Shown: positions 34,320-45,475, counted from the first letter of the stretch. The stretch: 64,000 nucleotides of DNA from Pinus tabuliformis (GCA_031772625.1 CM062820.1:85170069-85234068), one strand, 5' to 3'. Notes: generated by a model from the sequence alone, not told the origin. Translations and numbers: made by a program.

Positions 34320-35310
34320 GGGGAGAATGAAGGAAGGAAATCCATTGATGCCAAGCCCTAATGTCATCACTTTACTTTTGGAAACGCCTCAGGAATCAAC
34401 TTAGTAATACATCAGATGATCCTTTGGGCTCTAATACTTCTGAAAAATGGCAACAACTTACAGACCAGAACAACAAGCCTTTCTCTCAGAAGCTCCATGT
34501 TATCTTTTAGAAGTCAAAGGATATCAGAAAAGAAGATGTAAAACAAGTGTCTTTTTGAAGTTGGATTTGAATTGCAACAAACAAAGTCAGTCATAGATCT
34601 TTGTAAGTTGGAGGAATTAGACACGTGTATATCCAGGGTGGGGCATCCAGAATGAAAGAAACTCAGTTGGGCTCTCAAGTCATCCATGCTTGCATTAATA
34701 CAACCCAAACTCTAGGATCATAACTTTAACATTTCCACTACTGCCTTACAATAATGATATCATGAGAGAGATATTGCAACTGATAGTAGAATCCCTTCAG
34801 GGGTTGAAGAACATCATGCTTCCTACATTTCAGAAGCGGCACAAAATCTTAAAACTCATGGCTGAGTTAAGCTTTGGCACATTTATGCTAAATCTAGAAT
34901 GTGAGGACTTAATCTTTTAGGTGTTCCATAACTTTTACACCAACATTACATCAACTCATCTAGAACGTGTAAAAAAAAACATGCAAAATATTATGTCATT
35001 GTTTTTAGAAGGAGATGCCGACATCTACAAGATACTAATATCCAAAATGTTGATCATTTGGAGAAAGAAACTAATTGTATCACTGACCGCCTATGATCTA
35101 GTTGAAAAGTTGATCATGAAAAACATAAAGTCTCTCAGAAAAGTGTTGTCTAGGAAGGAGTTGAAGAGGATTGAAGGAGGAAGCTAGAACAAAGAAAATA
35201 AATCTTGTAGCAAGAATGAACTAAGAAGGAGAGGATTATGCTTTATCTGCAAGGGACCATGGACACTTAATCATTCATGTCTAGGTGAAAGGAAGGAGGA
35301 AACAAGGACA
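34320..35310 (+). pseudogene. LTR-B gag-like remnant with zinc knuckle
   Basis: Plus-strand, broken coding relic. The clearest part is 35239-35280, CFICKGPWTLNHSC preceded by RRRGL, which has the form of the gag knuckle of gypsy elements (CFxC, four or more residues, H, C). The preceding frame 34921-35187 is Lys-rich with no other motif I can name. It agrees with the plus orientation of LTR-B. No RT or integrase of LTR-B was found, so it may have been non-autonomous or was deleted. Confidence 0.6.
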
Positions 35311-36294
35311 TAACCAAAAGAGATTCCTTTGAACCATGATGATTCATCTAAAGGATCTGAGTAGTCAAGTACATGATGGTGAGAAACAACACAATGTTAT
35401 TCAGAGAGACTTACAGGACAAGTCGATGATAATTAGTTAGCTTGATAGAATACATGGGGAAAGGAAGGAGGTAATTCTTCCTAACGATGTGGTAGACTCT
35501 TGTAGAACTGGGTCCATCCATGAAGAGTATGAGCAATCAAGTGTAAATAAGAGTCCACCAATGCATCCATGTTTGACAACTAGAGAGGATGGACAACAAA
35601 TTGTCCCCAAAGGTGGAGAAGGCCAAGAAGAAGACATTCAAGGAGAATTAAATGAGGAGACAATAATGGTAAACCAACATGATGAGCATGATCATGAAGG
35701 GGAGCATGATAGACATAATGTGTAGGATGAACCATTCCCAGAAAGCTAGTCAAAGGCTCAAGCTGAAGTGGTGGTCGTAGGACATCCGGTGCAGACAGGT
35801 ACAAAGATATTCAGCAAGGCAACATAATTTCTAGTAGAGGACTTTCAGGGAAAGATCGCACATTTCAAGATAGATCTTATGATGTTAAAGCACAGAGTCA
35901 GGACAACCCGAGACACTACATTACAGGAGAACATAAAAATTGAGGAACTTATAAGGGTATGTGACGAGTGAGTAGCCAAACTATCTAGTGTAGAGTAACG
36001 TCTCAAGTCCCACAAGGCAACAAGAAGAATAGAGTTGGGAGTTCCATAGCAGCCCTCTACAAGAGTACATAGATAAGGCTTGCAGCACTACCAAATCACC
36101 TTTATACATTAGGGATAATGGAGTAGAGTTCTAAAAATGGATCGTGTTAGGTGATCAAGTGGAGTAGCAGGAGTTGAGCATCAGGCAACATCATCTGGGT
36201 AGACTTATTCCATGTGTAGGCATTCATGCATTATATACTTCCCATGAGATGGATTGGCAAGAGATTATGAGTTGGAACTCTTTTGATGGGATAC
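35311..36294 (+). other. LTR-B internal DNA, no gene assigned
   Basis: Downstream of the knuckle. Short plus-strand frames (such as 35489-35725, acidic and His-rich) have no recognisable domain. It ends at the Copia-C insertion. Confidence 0.4.
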
Positions 36295-37806
36295 TGTTAA
36301 TTTTAGGTATGTTCTATGCTTAGAGAAATTTATTTCAATTTTCACAGTCAGCTCCATATCTTTTCCAGATTAGCAATCACATCAGCATTAAAGTAAACTG
36401 CAGATAGAACATAAACATAAATCATAAAATACAAGCCAAGACAAGAGGACACAAGATGTGGCATTGGCCAAGGACAAACCCTAATGTGGGGAAACCCTTG
36501 ATCAATATTTCTTATATTTTCTTCAATAGTTCAATAGGGAGAGGGAGAGAGAGAGATAGTACGTTTACAACAGAAGTCAACACTTTGACTTATCTAGATA
36601 AGAGCATAGATCATCTCTAAGAAGATGATACATGAGATCAGTTGAAGACATGTTGCTTCAACTAATTCTCCAAGGTGACTCCTTCACCTATCATTGTGTT
36701 GCATTTCGTCATCATGCTGCACCTCGCCACACTACACCATGCTGCACCCATCATCACTATGTTGCATCTCATCACACTTCATTAATCATGACTGTACCCA
36801 TCACTGTATTGCATTATGTGCCATTGTTGCACCATGTTGCCATCCTGACCTATGTTTTGGCTGCACCTTGCTTGCTTGTTGTCCCTAGCATGCTTATTGT
36901 CCTTAGCATGCTTGTCCTTAGCATGCTTGTTGTTGCATGCTAGTTGTCCCTTGCACGCTAGCTGTAACATTGCATGCTTGGTGTATTTGCTACTAAGTAC
37001 CATACAACTGTCCCAATGTTTGTTAGTTGTCCCTTGCATGCTACTCTCCTTTGGAGACAGATGCTCCAGTTGTTTCGATAGTTCCCGGTAGTTCTGGCAG
37101 TTCCAATTGTTCCCGGCAGTTTCGGTTGTTCCCGACAGTTCCGACAGTCCCGGCAATTCCTGCTTTTCTGGCAGTTTCGGCATTTCTGAATTTTCCGGAT
37201 TTTCTGACATTTATGGCAGTTCAGTCTTTTCTGATATTTTTGGCTTTTTCGGCTTTTCCGACAGTTCCGGCTTTTCTAGCTTTTTCGACAGTTCTGGCTT
37301 TTCCAGCAGTTCTAACTTTCTGGCTTTTTTGGCAGTTCTGGCTTTTCCGGCTTTTTTGACAGTTCCGACATTTTCAGCTTTTTCGGTAGTTCCATTTTTT
37401 CCAGCAGTTCTGGATTTTCCGGCTTTTCTGGCTTTTCCGTCTTTTCTGATAGTTCCGACTTTCTACCCTCTGGATCAGGGCAACATCATTCCTTAGGATC
37501 TCTCCTCCTATTAAAACCCAAAGACAAGGAGAGAGAGGAAGAGATCCCAAGTGTGTTGAAATGACTTGAAGGCCACCTCTATTTATACTAAAACTTTGAG
37601 CACATGTGGGGTTTATTTGGTTGCTGGCCGACCTTGATGAATTGTCTTATAATGCAAATAAATTCATAACTCCATGAATACTTATCCAAATCGAATCATA
37701 TTTAGATCAATCCTACACCTCTCGATGAGAGGGATCCAAGAAAAATATCAGTTTCCATAAATAAGATGACCCACATGGAGTTTGGCCCTAGTTGCCAATT
37801 TTAACA
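36295..37806 (-). repeat. Copia-C 3' LTR
   Basis: 1,512 bp. It carries a 9-bp repeat array at about 37,080-37,455 and a short AG run near 36,540. The polypurine tract (minus TGAGAGGGAG) abuts it at 37807-37816. Confidence 0.9.
37080..37455. repeat. Degenerate 9-bp minisatellite in the Copia-C LTR
   Basis: About 40 copies of a 9-mer close to CAGTTCCGG or CTTTTCCGG. The 9-bp period leaves all frames open and creates Ser/Phe-rich false reading frames. Confidence 0.9.
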
Positions 37807-37959
37807 CTCCCTCTCAACTAGGAGAACTCCATCCGTTGATCCATATGTCCGACTCCACTATCTCTACCATTAGTGCCCTACACTGCTCTGATCTGCGGAG
37901 CTCTACTCAGCTCTGCTTTGATCTACTAATCTCTGCTCTGCTGAACCATTAAGAAGAAG

Positions 37960-38200
37960 AATTGATCGAGAATGTCTCATACCATTCTCTACTGACCCAA
38001 AGTCAGTTTCATCTGAAGAGAGTGTGTCATATCACTCTTACTGACCTGAAGTCAGTTTTACTGATCCCAGATCATTATCACAAGAGATTGTCTCAAACCA
38101 CTCATATTTATCCTAGATCAATGTCACAAGAGAGTGTCTCAAACCACTCATACTGATCCCAAATCAGTTTCATTGATCCCAGATCAATGGAGGTCATCCT
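37960..38200. repeat. Short repeated dyads in Copia-C
   Basis: Repeated GAGTGTCTCAAACCACTC blocks alternate with small palindromes (TGATCCCAGATCA, TGACCTGAAGTCA). Confidence 0.75.
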
Positions 38201-38337
38201 AGCATAGGGATTACGGTAGATATAGCGATGCGTCCATCGATAGTACTACTATGGTCCCTATCCTCATTTCCCTACTCATTAATTAGATGAGAGGTACTTC
38301 CCATGAGTCCTAGACTGCATGGGTAGGATGCCTCGAC

Positions 38338-38642
38338 AAGAGAACTAATTATCCTGTCCACAGGAGAACGAATCATCCTGTAAGTGGATGCCATGGAGAA
38401 CTAATCATCCTGGCGCACAGGAGAACTAATCATCCTGGCGCACAGGAGAACTAATCATCTTGTTCCATAGTCACCATGGAGAACAAATCATCCTGGCCCA
38501 TAGGAGAACTAATCATCCTGTTCCATAGTCGCCATGGAGAACAAATCATCCTGGCCCACAAGAGAACTAATCATCCTATTCCAAAGTTACCATGGGAGAA
38601 ATAATCATCTCGGCCCATAGAAGAACTAATCATCCTGTTCAT
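38338..38642. repeat. Tandem array based on GAGAACTAATCATCCTG
   Basis: About eleven degenerate copies of this 17-mer, spaced by alternating short spacers (GCGCACAG or GCCCACAG, and TTCCATAGTCACCAT), giving 27-bp and 34-bp steps. Confidence 0.9.
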
Positions 38643-38799
38643 GGCGCACCACTAGGGGAGGGTGAGTCACCTTATGGTCATATGTTGCTCCAGTAAGTAC
38701 CCTAAGCCCCCAGAGCTCCCAGAGCTCAATGCATGCAACATGCAGGACCCTTATAAGAAGGTCTCTCAACGACTCCAAGTCATTCGGGAAAGTCACAGA

Positions 38800-39240
38800 T
38801 TTGACCTTTCCCCAGGGCTTTGACAAAATGTCTTGGACCTGTACATCAGTCTCAATGCGATGGAGCCTCCTCGCTCATCGACTTACCATATCGCAGATAA
38901 GGTAGTATCTAATGTCTATCTGCTGGAGCAATCATCGAATACGGGATTCCTCAATAAGAAAATCCCCCCTTTGGTTGTTACAGAGAATCACAGTGGTATT
39001 CATCATGTGTACAAATAGCTCACTTAAGAGCTTCTATAACCATGCAGCTTCACACGAGATCATACTCGTAGCTATGTATTAGGTGTCGACGGTGCTTATA
39101 GAAACTGAATTCTGCTTCCTGCTCATCCATGATATTGAAGCAGAATCCAAAGAGAACCAGAACTGAGAAGTGCTCTAGTGATCCTCCAAAAAGCCTGCCC
39201 AGTCAACATTCGAATAATCATGTAGTTTCATATTTCCGGC
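38800..39240 (-). pseudogene. Copia-C RNase H remnant
   Basis: Minus strand, with stops. Fragments that match Copia RNase H in order are MKLHDYSNVDWAG near 39,210, STSQF.FSLDSASISWMSRKQ near 39,170-39,110 and YIATSMISCEAAWL near 39,060. The usual DADWAG reads NVDWAG. Confidence 0.75.
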
Positions 39241-39303
39241 AGTGTATCTCAATCCATGAGAGATTGTGCCCCGAAGATATCGCAGAAGATTCTTGACACC
39301 AAT

Positions 39304-39660
39304 CTAGTGAGGCTCAACTAAATATGAGCTCACCATGCTAATTGCAAAAGATATGTCTGGATCGAAGTTCACCAAGAACATCAACGTGAATGAGTTTATG
39401 AAACTCAGAGGCATTTCCCAAATCTGGTCCGACATCACTACCATATAACTTCTGAAAGTTAAGATCCTTGACGTAGTTACAGGCTTGCAGTTTATCATTC
39501 CACATCCGGAATCCAACTCCCTCTTACTTCTGCAAATGAGAGGGTCTGTACTTGTCAGAAATAGGTCATCCTCATAAGGTGTCGGTATGAGAGGTCTATC
39601 ATCCACAACCTTCAGGTAAAATTTTGGATCGGTTCCACTCCTAGTGAATCTCAGCTTCAT
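39304..39660 (-). pseudogene. Copia-C reverse transcriptase remnant
   Basis: KLRFTRSGTDPKFYLKVVDD is followed by LIPTPYEDDLFLT near 39,575, where the active site YVDD reads YEDD. The C-terminal FDPDISFAISMVSSYLVEPH matches the Copia segment that is usually RPDI.YAV..LSQFM..P. Upstream RT and all integrase are missing. Confidence 0.85.
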
Positions 39661-40049
39661 CAGACAACTATCAATCCTCTCATACTACGCCTGGGGTGTT
39701 TTTCTTCAAGCCATAGAGGGCGTTTTTCCACCTGTATACATGAGATTCCCGATCATGAATCTCAAACTCCTCGGGTTGTTCCAAACCTGTGGACCTGCTA
39801 CATGAGGGGAATCGTCCCCTTATAAGATTTCCCTTCGGTACATCTCAGACATGTACCTTCATGCTCTACTTGAATTCAGACATTCCTATTACCATTTGAC
39901 TCACATCAGGTAGGGCCCCATAGGCAGACCTCCGGTGTTATAGATTTGATATGTCAATTGACATGATCCCCAATGGACCATCCTGCAACTTGATACAAAT
40001 TGCCAACCCTAAACCCATGAGAAAAAGCATCTTTGAAAATTATATTTTT

Positions 40050-40770
40050 TAACACGTACCTTTCCATTGATGAATGCCACCCTAAAACCTTTGACTTCCA
40101 TTTCCGAGATGGACACCAGGTTCTTCTTGCAATTAGGTACATAAACGAGATTCTGTAAATGAATTGAGTTACCCTAATTCAATTGAGGGTTAACATTTTC
40201 TACACCCTTTCCGCGATAGGTGGCATCAGATCCAAGTATAATCCCATGATTGTTTCCATCTCTACCAAATTAGGGAGTGCATCCATCTGTCTGATGAAGT
40301 GCCTTGAAGCACTACAATCAATAATCCATATCCAAAGAATCTGAAGGAGAGGAACAATACAAGATAACGCTTCTTTATCTTATCAGAAACAACATTTGAT
40401 TCTTCATACCTAGGGTTCCTTGCTTTCTTTGAAGAGTCGACCATTTCCTTGATGACCTACATTACCTGTCATTCTGTTGATCATTGAAGATGTCCTTGGA
40501 ATGATTGTTATCATCATCAAGTGATGTGTCCCTACCATTCACATAATGGCTGAACTAGTTATCTGCCTTTCCTTCCACCCTAAGATCTGGTCTTCCAATG
40601 AAGTGATCCTTAGGTAGGCCATATTCCGCTGCGCCATTCTGATAATATTCTCGCTTCGACTTCACCCTTAGTGAATTTGAAGAGGGGTGAGGAATCCACT
40701 GATCCTTTTGTCCTTTCCCAACTGTCTTCGGTGATTTCTCTTTCACTCTTGCTTGGGCATTATCTTCACC
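40050..40770 (-). pseudogene. Copia-C gag end and protease remnant
   Basis: A Lys-rich gag-like frame (40,746-40,555) is followed by a protease-like stretch near 40,330-40,260 (SASRHFIRQMDALPN region, where the usual DSG is lost) and by VYVPNCKKNLVSISEMEVKGF near 40,150-40,090, the typical end of the Copia protease domain. Stops and frameshifts throughout. Confidence 0.7.
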
Positions 40771-40785
40771 TCAACTCTGATACCA
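40769..40785 (-). promoter_or_regulatory. Copia-C primer-binding site (tRNA-iMet)
   Basis: On the minus strand TGGTATCAGAGTTGAGG directly follows the 5' LTR with no spacer. Confidence 0.85.
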
Positions 40786-41023
40786 TGTTAATTTTAGGTA
40801 TGTTATATGCTTAGAGCAATTTATTTCAATTTTCATAGTTAGATCTATATCTTTTCTAGATTAGCAATCACATCAGCATTAAAGTAAACTACAGATAGAA
40901 CATAAACATAAATCGCAGAAGACAACCCAAGACAAGAGGACATAAGATGTGGTGCTAGCCAGGGGCAAACCCTAATGTGGGGAAACCCTTGATCAATTCT
41001 TCTTATATGTTCTTCAATAGGTC

Positions 41024-41027
<4 letters not shown>

Positions 41028-41068
<41 letters not shown>
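41028..41068. repeat. (AG)n microsatellite in the Copia-C LTR
   Basis: About 20 AG units; the other LTR has only a short interrupted AG run at the matching place. Confidence 0.95.
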
Positions 41069-41071
<3 letters not shown>

Positions 41072-41544
41072 GTTTACAACAGAAGTCAACACTTTGACTT
41101 ATCTAGATAAGAGCATAGATCATCTCTAAGAAGATGATACATGAGATCAGTTGAAGACATGTTGCTTCAACTAATTCTCCAAGGTGACTCCTTCACCTAT
41201 CATTGTGCTGCATTTTTTCATCATGTTGCACCTCACCGCGCTGCACCCATCATCACTATGTTGCATCTCATCACGCTTCATTAATCATGACTGTACCCAT
41301 CACTGTACTGCATTATGTGGCATTGTTGCACCATGTTGCCATCTTGACCTATGTGTTGGCTGCACCTTGCTTGCTTGTTGTCCCTAGCATGCTTGTTGTC
41401 CTTAACATGCTTGTTGTTGCATGCTAGTTGTCCCTTGCATGCTGGCTGTAACATTGAATGCTTGGTGTATTTACTGCTAAGTACCATACAACTATCCCAA
41501 TGTTAGTTAGTTGTCCCTTGCATGCTGCTCTCCTTCGGAGACAG

Positions 41545-41895
41545 ATGCTTCGATTGTTTCGACAATTCCCAGCAGTTTTGGCAGTTCCGGCTGTTCCCGA
41601 CAGTTCCGGCTGTTCCAGCTTTCTCGGTAGTTCCAGCTTTTTCGGCATTTCCGGATTTTCCGGCTTTTCCGACATTTATGGTAGTTCCATCTTTTCCGGA
41701 ATTTTCGACTTTTCTGGCTTTTCTGGCTTTTCCGACAGTTCCGACTTTCCGGCAGTTCTGGTTTTTCAGCTTTTCTGGCAGTTTCGGCTTTTTCGACAAT
41801 TCTGGCTTTTCTGGTTTTTTCGGTTTTCTGGCAGTTTCGTCTTTTCTGGTAGTTTCAGATTTTCTGGCTTTTCCAGCTTTTCCGACAGTTTCGGT
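41545..41895. repeat. 9-bp minisatellite, second LTR copy
   Basis: Same CAGTTCCGG/CTTTTCCGG 9-mer family as 37080-37455 but with a different order and number of variants. Confidence 0.9.
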
Positions 41896-42248
41896 GTTCT
41901 GCCCTCTGGATCAAGGCAATGTTATTCCTCAGGATCTCTCCTCCTACTAAAACCCAAAGACAAGGAGAGAGAAGAAGAGATCCCAAGTGTGTTGAAATGA
42001 CTTGAAGGCCACCTCTATTTATACTAAAATGTTGAGCACATGTGGGGTTTATTTGGTTGTTGGCCGACCTTGACGAATTGTCTTATAATGCAAATAAATT
42101 CATAACTCCATGAATACTTATCAGAATCAGATGATCTTTGGATCAATCCTACACCTCTCGATGAGAGGGATCCAAGAAAAATATCAGCTACCATAAATAA
42201 GATGACCCACATGGAGTTTTGGCCCTAGTTTCCAATTTTAACAAATAC

Positions 42249-42555
42249 TCTTAGCCAAGGGAATATTACAATTTATGCCCCTAAGCACAAGCAGTGATGG
42301 AGGGATGAGATGGTATCATAACCCACAGGTCCCAGGACTTAGATGGCATTGGGATCTAGGTGAATCTATCGAAGGAAGGATTGGCTCGAGGATTGTTTGG
42401 GATCCAGGTATCGAAGGATCCATTCAGGATCATTTTGCATGGAGGCATGGAATAACACACTAGGTTGTATGGGATCTTGGTATCAATGTCCAGATTCTTC
42501 CGTTGTGGATAGTAGTGGATTTCTTGAGGACAAGAAATCTTTGGGCGGGGAGATT
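42249..42555 (+). other. LTR-B 3' internal end with polypurine tract
   Basis: It resumes LTR-B after Copia-C. The polypurine tract GGGCGGGGAGATT is at 42543-42555, directly before the 3' LTR. The plus frame ending FLEDKKSLGGEI recalls the polyprotein tail of some gypsy elements. Confidence 0.65.
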
Positions 42556-43074
42556 TGTAATATTCACTTTTCTAGATATGGTCAAAATGGATGGAATCTA
42601 CCCATGGTATTTACCATGGATTTGCCCATGGTACTTTCGTTCATTTTTCAAGGGAAAATAATAAAATAAAGTTTCTAGAGATTCCATCAAGCTTATAAAA
42701 GGGGATAGGAGCTAGGCATTGGGATCATCTGGAGTTTCTCTATCTTATTGTGTGTTTGTTGAGAACTTGGTGTGGCGAGTTCTAGCTTGATCCCGTGACG
42801 AAAACCCCGTGGTGATATTTGTGTGGTGGATCCATCTAGAATTCACAAGTGGTCTTTAGTGTATTAATTTGTCATTGTTGAGAAGTGGTGCATGCCATTT
42901 GTAGGGTTTCCAATTTTAATATATGGGCATGTATCATTTTCTTCAGCTAGCATTATAAATAAAGGGCTACATTTTTAGATCCCATTTGTATTCTTATCTT
43001 GGTTGAAAGTTTATTTCTTTCGAAACACTAAGTGTGCTATATTTATTATAATTTTATCATTTAGGGATCTTACA
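42556..43074 (+). repeat. LTR-B 3' LTR
   Basis: 519 bp, TGTAATATTC to TCTTACA, with one copy of the 74-bp segment that is doubled in the left LTR. It is followed by CATTT. Confidence 0.9.
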
Positions 43075-43079
43075 CATTT

Positions 43080-44160
43080 GCACTTTTTCAATCAACTTCT
43101 TACTTTGAAATTTATCCAAGATTGCGCTTTCACCATTTTTGAAAAAAACCATTGTAGCCCTTTTGCATGAGTTGTCCAATGCTTATCAAATTGTGATTTA
43201 AACCAGGGACAAAATATACATCTGAAATATACTTCGTATCACCTTTCTTTGTTAGAATGTTGACTCTTACTTTTCCCATCATAGACACTTTATTATTAAT
43301 CCCAAATGTCACTTCAGATTTCACACTTTCATCTAGATTGGAAAACATGTTGATGTTCCTTGTCATGTGGTTGGTGCACACTCAATCTAAAAACCACACA
43401 TATTTTTGTTTGTCTTGTGCTACATTGCAAATTAAAAACATGTTGCCTTGGTTCTGATCTTCCTTTGTGAAATTTAGATTTGGCTTGTTACAAAGATCAT
43501 GTTTCTTCTTCCTACATTCATTTGCATAATATCCATACTTCTTACAATATTGAACTTGAGATTTATCATACCTCTGACCTTGTGCTTGATTTGGCTTGAA
43601 CCTTGACTTCGATTTTGATTGTTGGCTCTTCCACTTGAGCTTGAAAAGCTACCTCTTCCACCTCTGTGTGAACTTATTTCTCTTCCTCTTGCATTTGATC
43701 TTCCTCTGCCTCTACCTTGACCAACGAAAACTTGTGTCTTGAAGGTGTGCTCCAATGAAGTATTTAATGTTTTATCCAGCCTATGTTCATGAGAAAACAA
43801 TGATGCATGAATCTCATCCACTAAAAATTGTGAGAGATTATTTGTCTCTTCTATAGCCACAACAATATCATCAAATCTTGATGGAAAACTCCTTAAAATT
43901 TTCTCAACTATCCTTCTATCTTCAAGTGTCTCACCATGGTACCTGATTTGAGTAACCAATCCAATAACTTGTGTGAAAACTGAGTCTATATTCTCAGACT
44001 CTTTGATGTATATGGTTTCAAAATCTCTTCTTAGCATTTTTAGCTTGGTTGTCTTCACTTTTGCCATGCCTTGATAGACTCTTTGGAGAATATCTCAAGC
44101 TTGTTTGGACTTCGCTACTGTTGCAATCCTTGGAAATATGCTCTCATGCACAACTTAAAA
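43080..44160 (-). pseudogene. Copia-A gag and protease (right fragment)
   Basis: Upstream half of the gene whose integrase lies at 1-1160. Gag (44,067 down) has FETIYIKESENIDSVFTQV and KILRSFPSRFDDIVVAIEE, the UBN2-type Copia gag pattern, then an Arg/Gly-rich stretch and a knuckle with Tyr in place of His (CKKYGYYANEC near 43,545-43,515). The protease region near 43,400 keeps TNHMTRNINMF but the catalytic DSG is damaged, and it continues to VPGLNHNLISIGQLMQKGY near 43,160. The frame changes near 43,470 and the start of gag is not clear. Confidence 0.85.
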
Positions 44161-44230
44161 GATGTAGAAGAGGGCTTTTGATTTCTTCCTATTGTTTCTC
44201 AGCAAGTCTCTTTCTGATTGTGACCAAGCA

Positions 44231-44708
44231 TTATATGTTGTTGCATCCGCTGGTTCTTGAAACCCATTCTCCACCAAATCCCAAATATCTTGAGAATAAA
44301 ACAAGACCTTCATTATAGTGGCCTAATAGTCATAATTTTTTTCCATTGAAGTGATGTATTTGTAGGTTAGTTAAGCCTGTGCTTTGTGTTGTTATCATTT
44401 TTAACTACTAAAGAAAAAAGAACTTGTTGAGCCCTCTCTTTTACTACTTGAACCCACGTTGATACCACTTTATATGTTGTTGCATCCGCTGGTTCTTGAA
44501 ACCCATTCTCCACCAAATCCCAAATATCTTGAGAATAAAACAAGACCTTCATCATAGTGGCCTAATAGTCATAATTTTTTTCCATTGAAGTGATGTATTT
44601 GTAGGTTAGTTAAGCCTGTGCTTTGTGTTGTTATCATTTTTAACTACTAAAGAAAAAAGAACTTGTTGAGCCCTCTCTTTTACTCCTTGAACCCACTTTG
44701 ATACCACT
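44231..44708. repeat. 239-bp tandem duplication in the Copia-A leader/gag start
   Basis: Units 44231-44469 and 44470-44708 are nearly identical (they differ, for example, at CATTATAG/CATCATAG and CTACTTG/CTCCTTG). Each ends in the primer-site sequence, so Copia-A carries two tandem primer-site-like copies, near 44,461-44,467 and 44,700-44,706. Confidence 0.9.
44693..44706 (-). promoter_or_regulatory. Copia-A primer-binding site
   Basis: On the minus strand TGGTATCAAAGTGG, a variant of the tRNA-iMet site, lies five bases inside the 5' LTR. Confidence 0.75.
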
Positions 44709-44711
44709 TTT

Positions 44712-45239
44712 TGTTTTGAGGCAGAGAAGAAAACCCATAAATTTATGTGTTGTGACAACACAGTAATAACTGAGTAAAACAGAGTAACAACACACTGTAA
44801 AACAGGGGTTTGAGGTAGAGAAGAAAACCCATAAATTTATGTGTTGTGACAACACAATAATCACTGAGTAAAACAGAGTAACAACACACTATAAAACAGG
44901 GGTTTGAGGCAGAGAAGAAAACCCATAAATTTATGTGTTGTGACAACACAATAATAACTAAATAAAACAGAGTAACAACACACTATAAAACAAAAGATGC
45001 ACAGTAAAACTAGAACGTATTAATATTTATAGGAGGAAAAAAACAATTACAGAGATAAAACTGACTTCAGCTTGAGACTCACTGGTTATGTTTTGTAACA
45101 AACTGTATCAGCCTCTGAAACCACTCACTGTAATTCAGTGTAATTCTTCCTTCTAGTTTGTAGACCTTTGATCCCCTCGAATTCACTCAACTTCTCTTAG
45201 CTACTTCCCTCCCACTCTCAAAAGACTTATGTTGTTACA
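44712..45239 (-). repeat. Copia-A 5' LTR
   Basis: 528 bp, TGTTTTGAGG to GTTGTTACA, inferred from the primer site on one side and the TG...CA ends. The partner LTR lies off the window to the left, so the duplication of its target cannot be checked. Confidence 0.7.
44718..44998. repeat. 94-bp unit repeated three times in the Copia-A LTR
   Basis: Units start GAGGCAGAG or GAGGTAGAG at 44718, 44812 and 44906. Each holds a small palindrome TGTTGTGACAACA. Confidence 0.9.
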
Positions 45240-45259
45240 TTAATAAAAATATATATATA

Positions 45260-45475
45260 TATATATGTGGAAACTTCATACAATTTAACTTTTTCATGAA
45301 AAGACAAAAACATAAAGGAAGTTATGGGCGGTAAGTCACTTAAATTAATTTTAAGTTAATATATAAAGAAAAAAATATGGAAACTTCATACAATTTAACT
45401 TTTTCATGAAAAGACAAAAACATAAAGGCGAGTTATTGGCCGTTAGTCACTTGAATTAATTTTACTGCGCATTAA
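45260..45475. repeat. Tandem duplication of about 110 bp downstream of peroxidase copy 1
   Basis: Two copies of GGAAACTTCATACAATTTAA... at about 45,269 and 45,379, with a (TA)n run before the first. Confidence 0.85.

Larger units (their letters stand above)
36295..42243 (-). mobile_element. Copia-C: truncated Copia element inside LTR-B
   Basis: Two LTRs, TGTTAATTTTAGG to CCAATTTTAACA, at 36295-37806 and 40786-42243. Flanks GATAC (36290-36294) and AATAC (42244-42248) fit a 5-bp duplication with one change. Minus orientation from the primer site and the polypurine tract. Only about 3 kb of internal DNA remains, with fragments of gag/protease, RT and RNase H and no integrase, so a large internal part is missing. 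Confidence 0.9.
40786..42243 (-). repeat. Copia-C 5' LTR
   Basis: 1,458 bp, similar to 36295-37806. It differs by a longer (AG)n run at about 41,028-41,068 and by the length of its 9-bp array (about 41,545-41,895). Confidence 0.9.
1161..43074 (+). mobile_element. LTR-B retrotransposon, plus strand, host of most of the nest
   Basis: The boundaries are two related LTRs that start TGTAATATTC and end GATCTTACA, flanked on both sides by the 5-bp duplication CATTT (1156-1160 and 43075-43079). The orientation is plus: a tRNA-iMet primer site follows the left LTR and a polypurine tract (GGGCGGGGAGATT) precedes the right one. Its own DNA is about 6 kb; the other ~36 kb is a LINE carrying Gypsy-G and Copia-Y, plus Copia-C. 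The only recognisable coding remnant is a gag-like zinc knuckle near 35,239. A short stretch before the polypurine tract reads FLEDKKSLGGEI, which recalls the C-terminus of gypsy polyproteins, so gypsy is more likely than Copia. It is non-functional. Confidence 0.85.

Noticed and set aside
37027..37496. Long plus-strand frames rich in Ser and Phe (also 41458-42000)
   Set aside because: They arise because the 9-bp minisatellite has no stop in several frames at once; no start context or domain, and overlapping frames are equally open.
38338..38642. Regular repeats and spacers that resemble a CRISPR array
   Set aside because: Plant nuclear DNA inside a Copia element; spacers are also repeated and the repeat is degenerate, so it is a tandem repeat.
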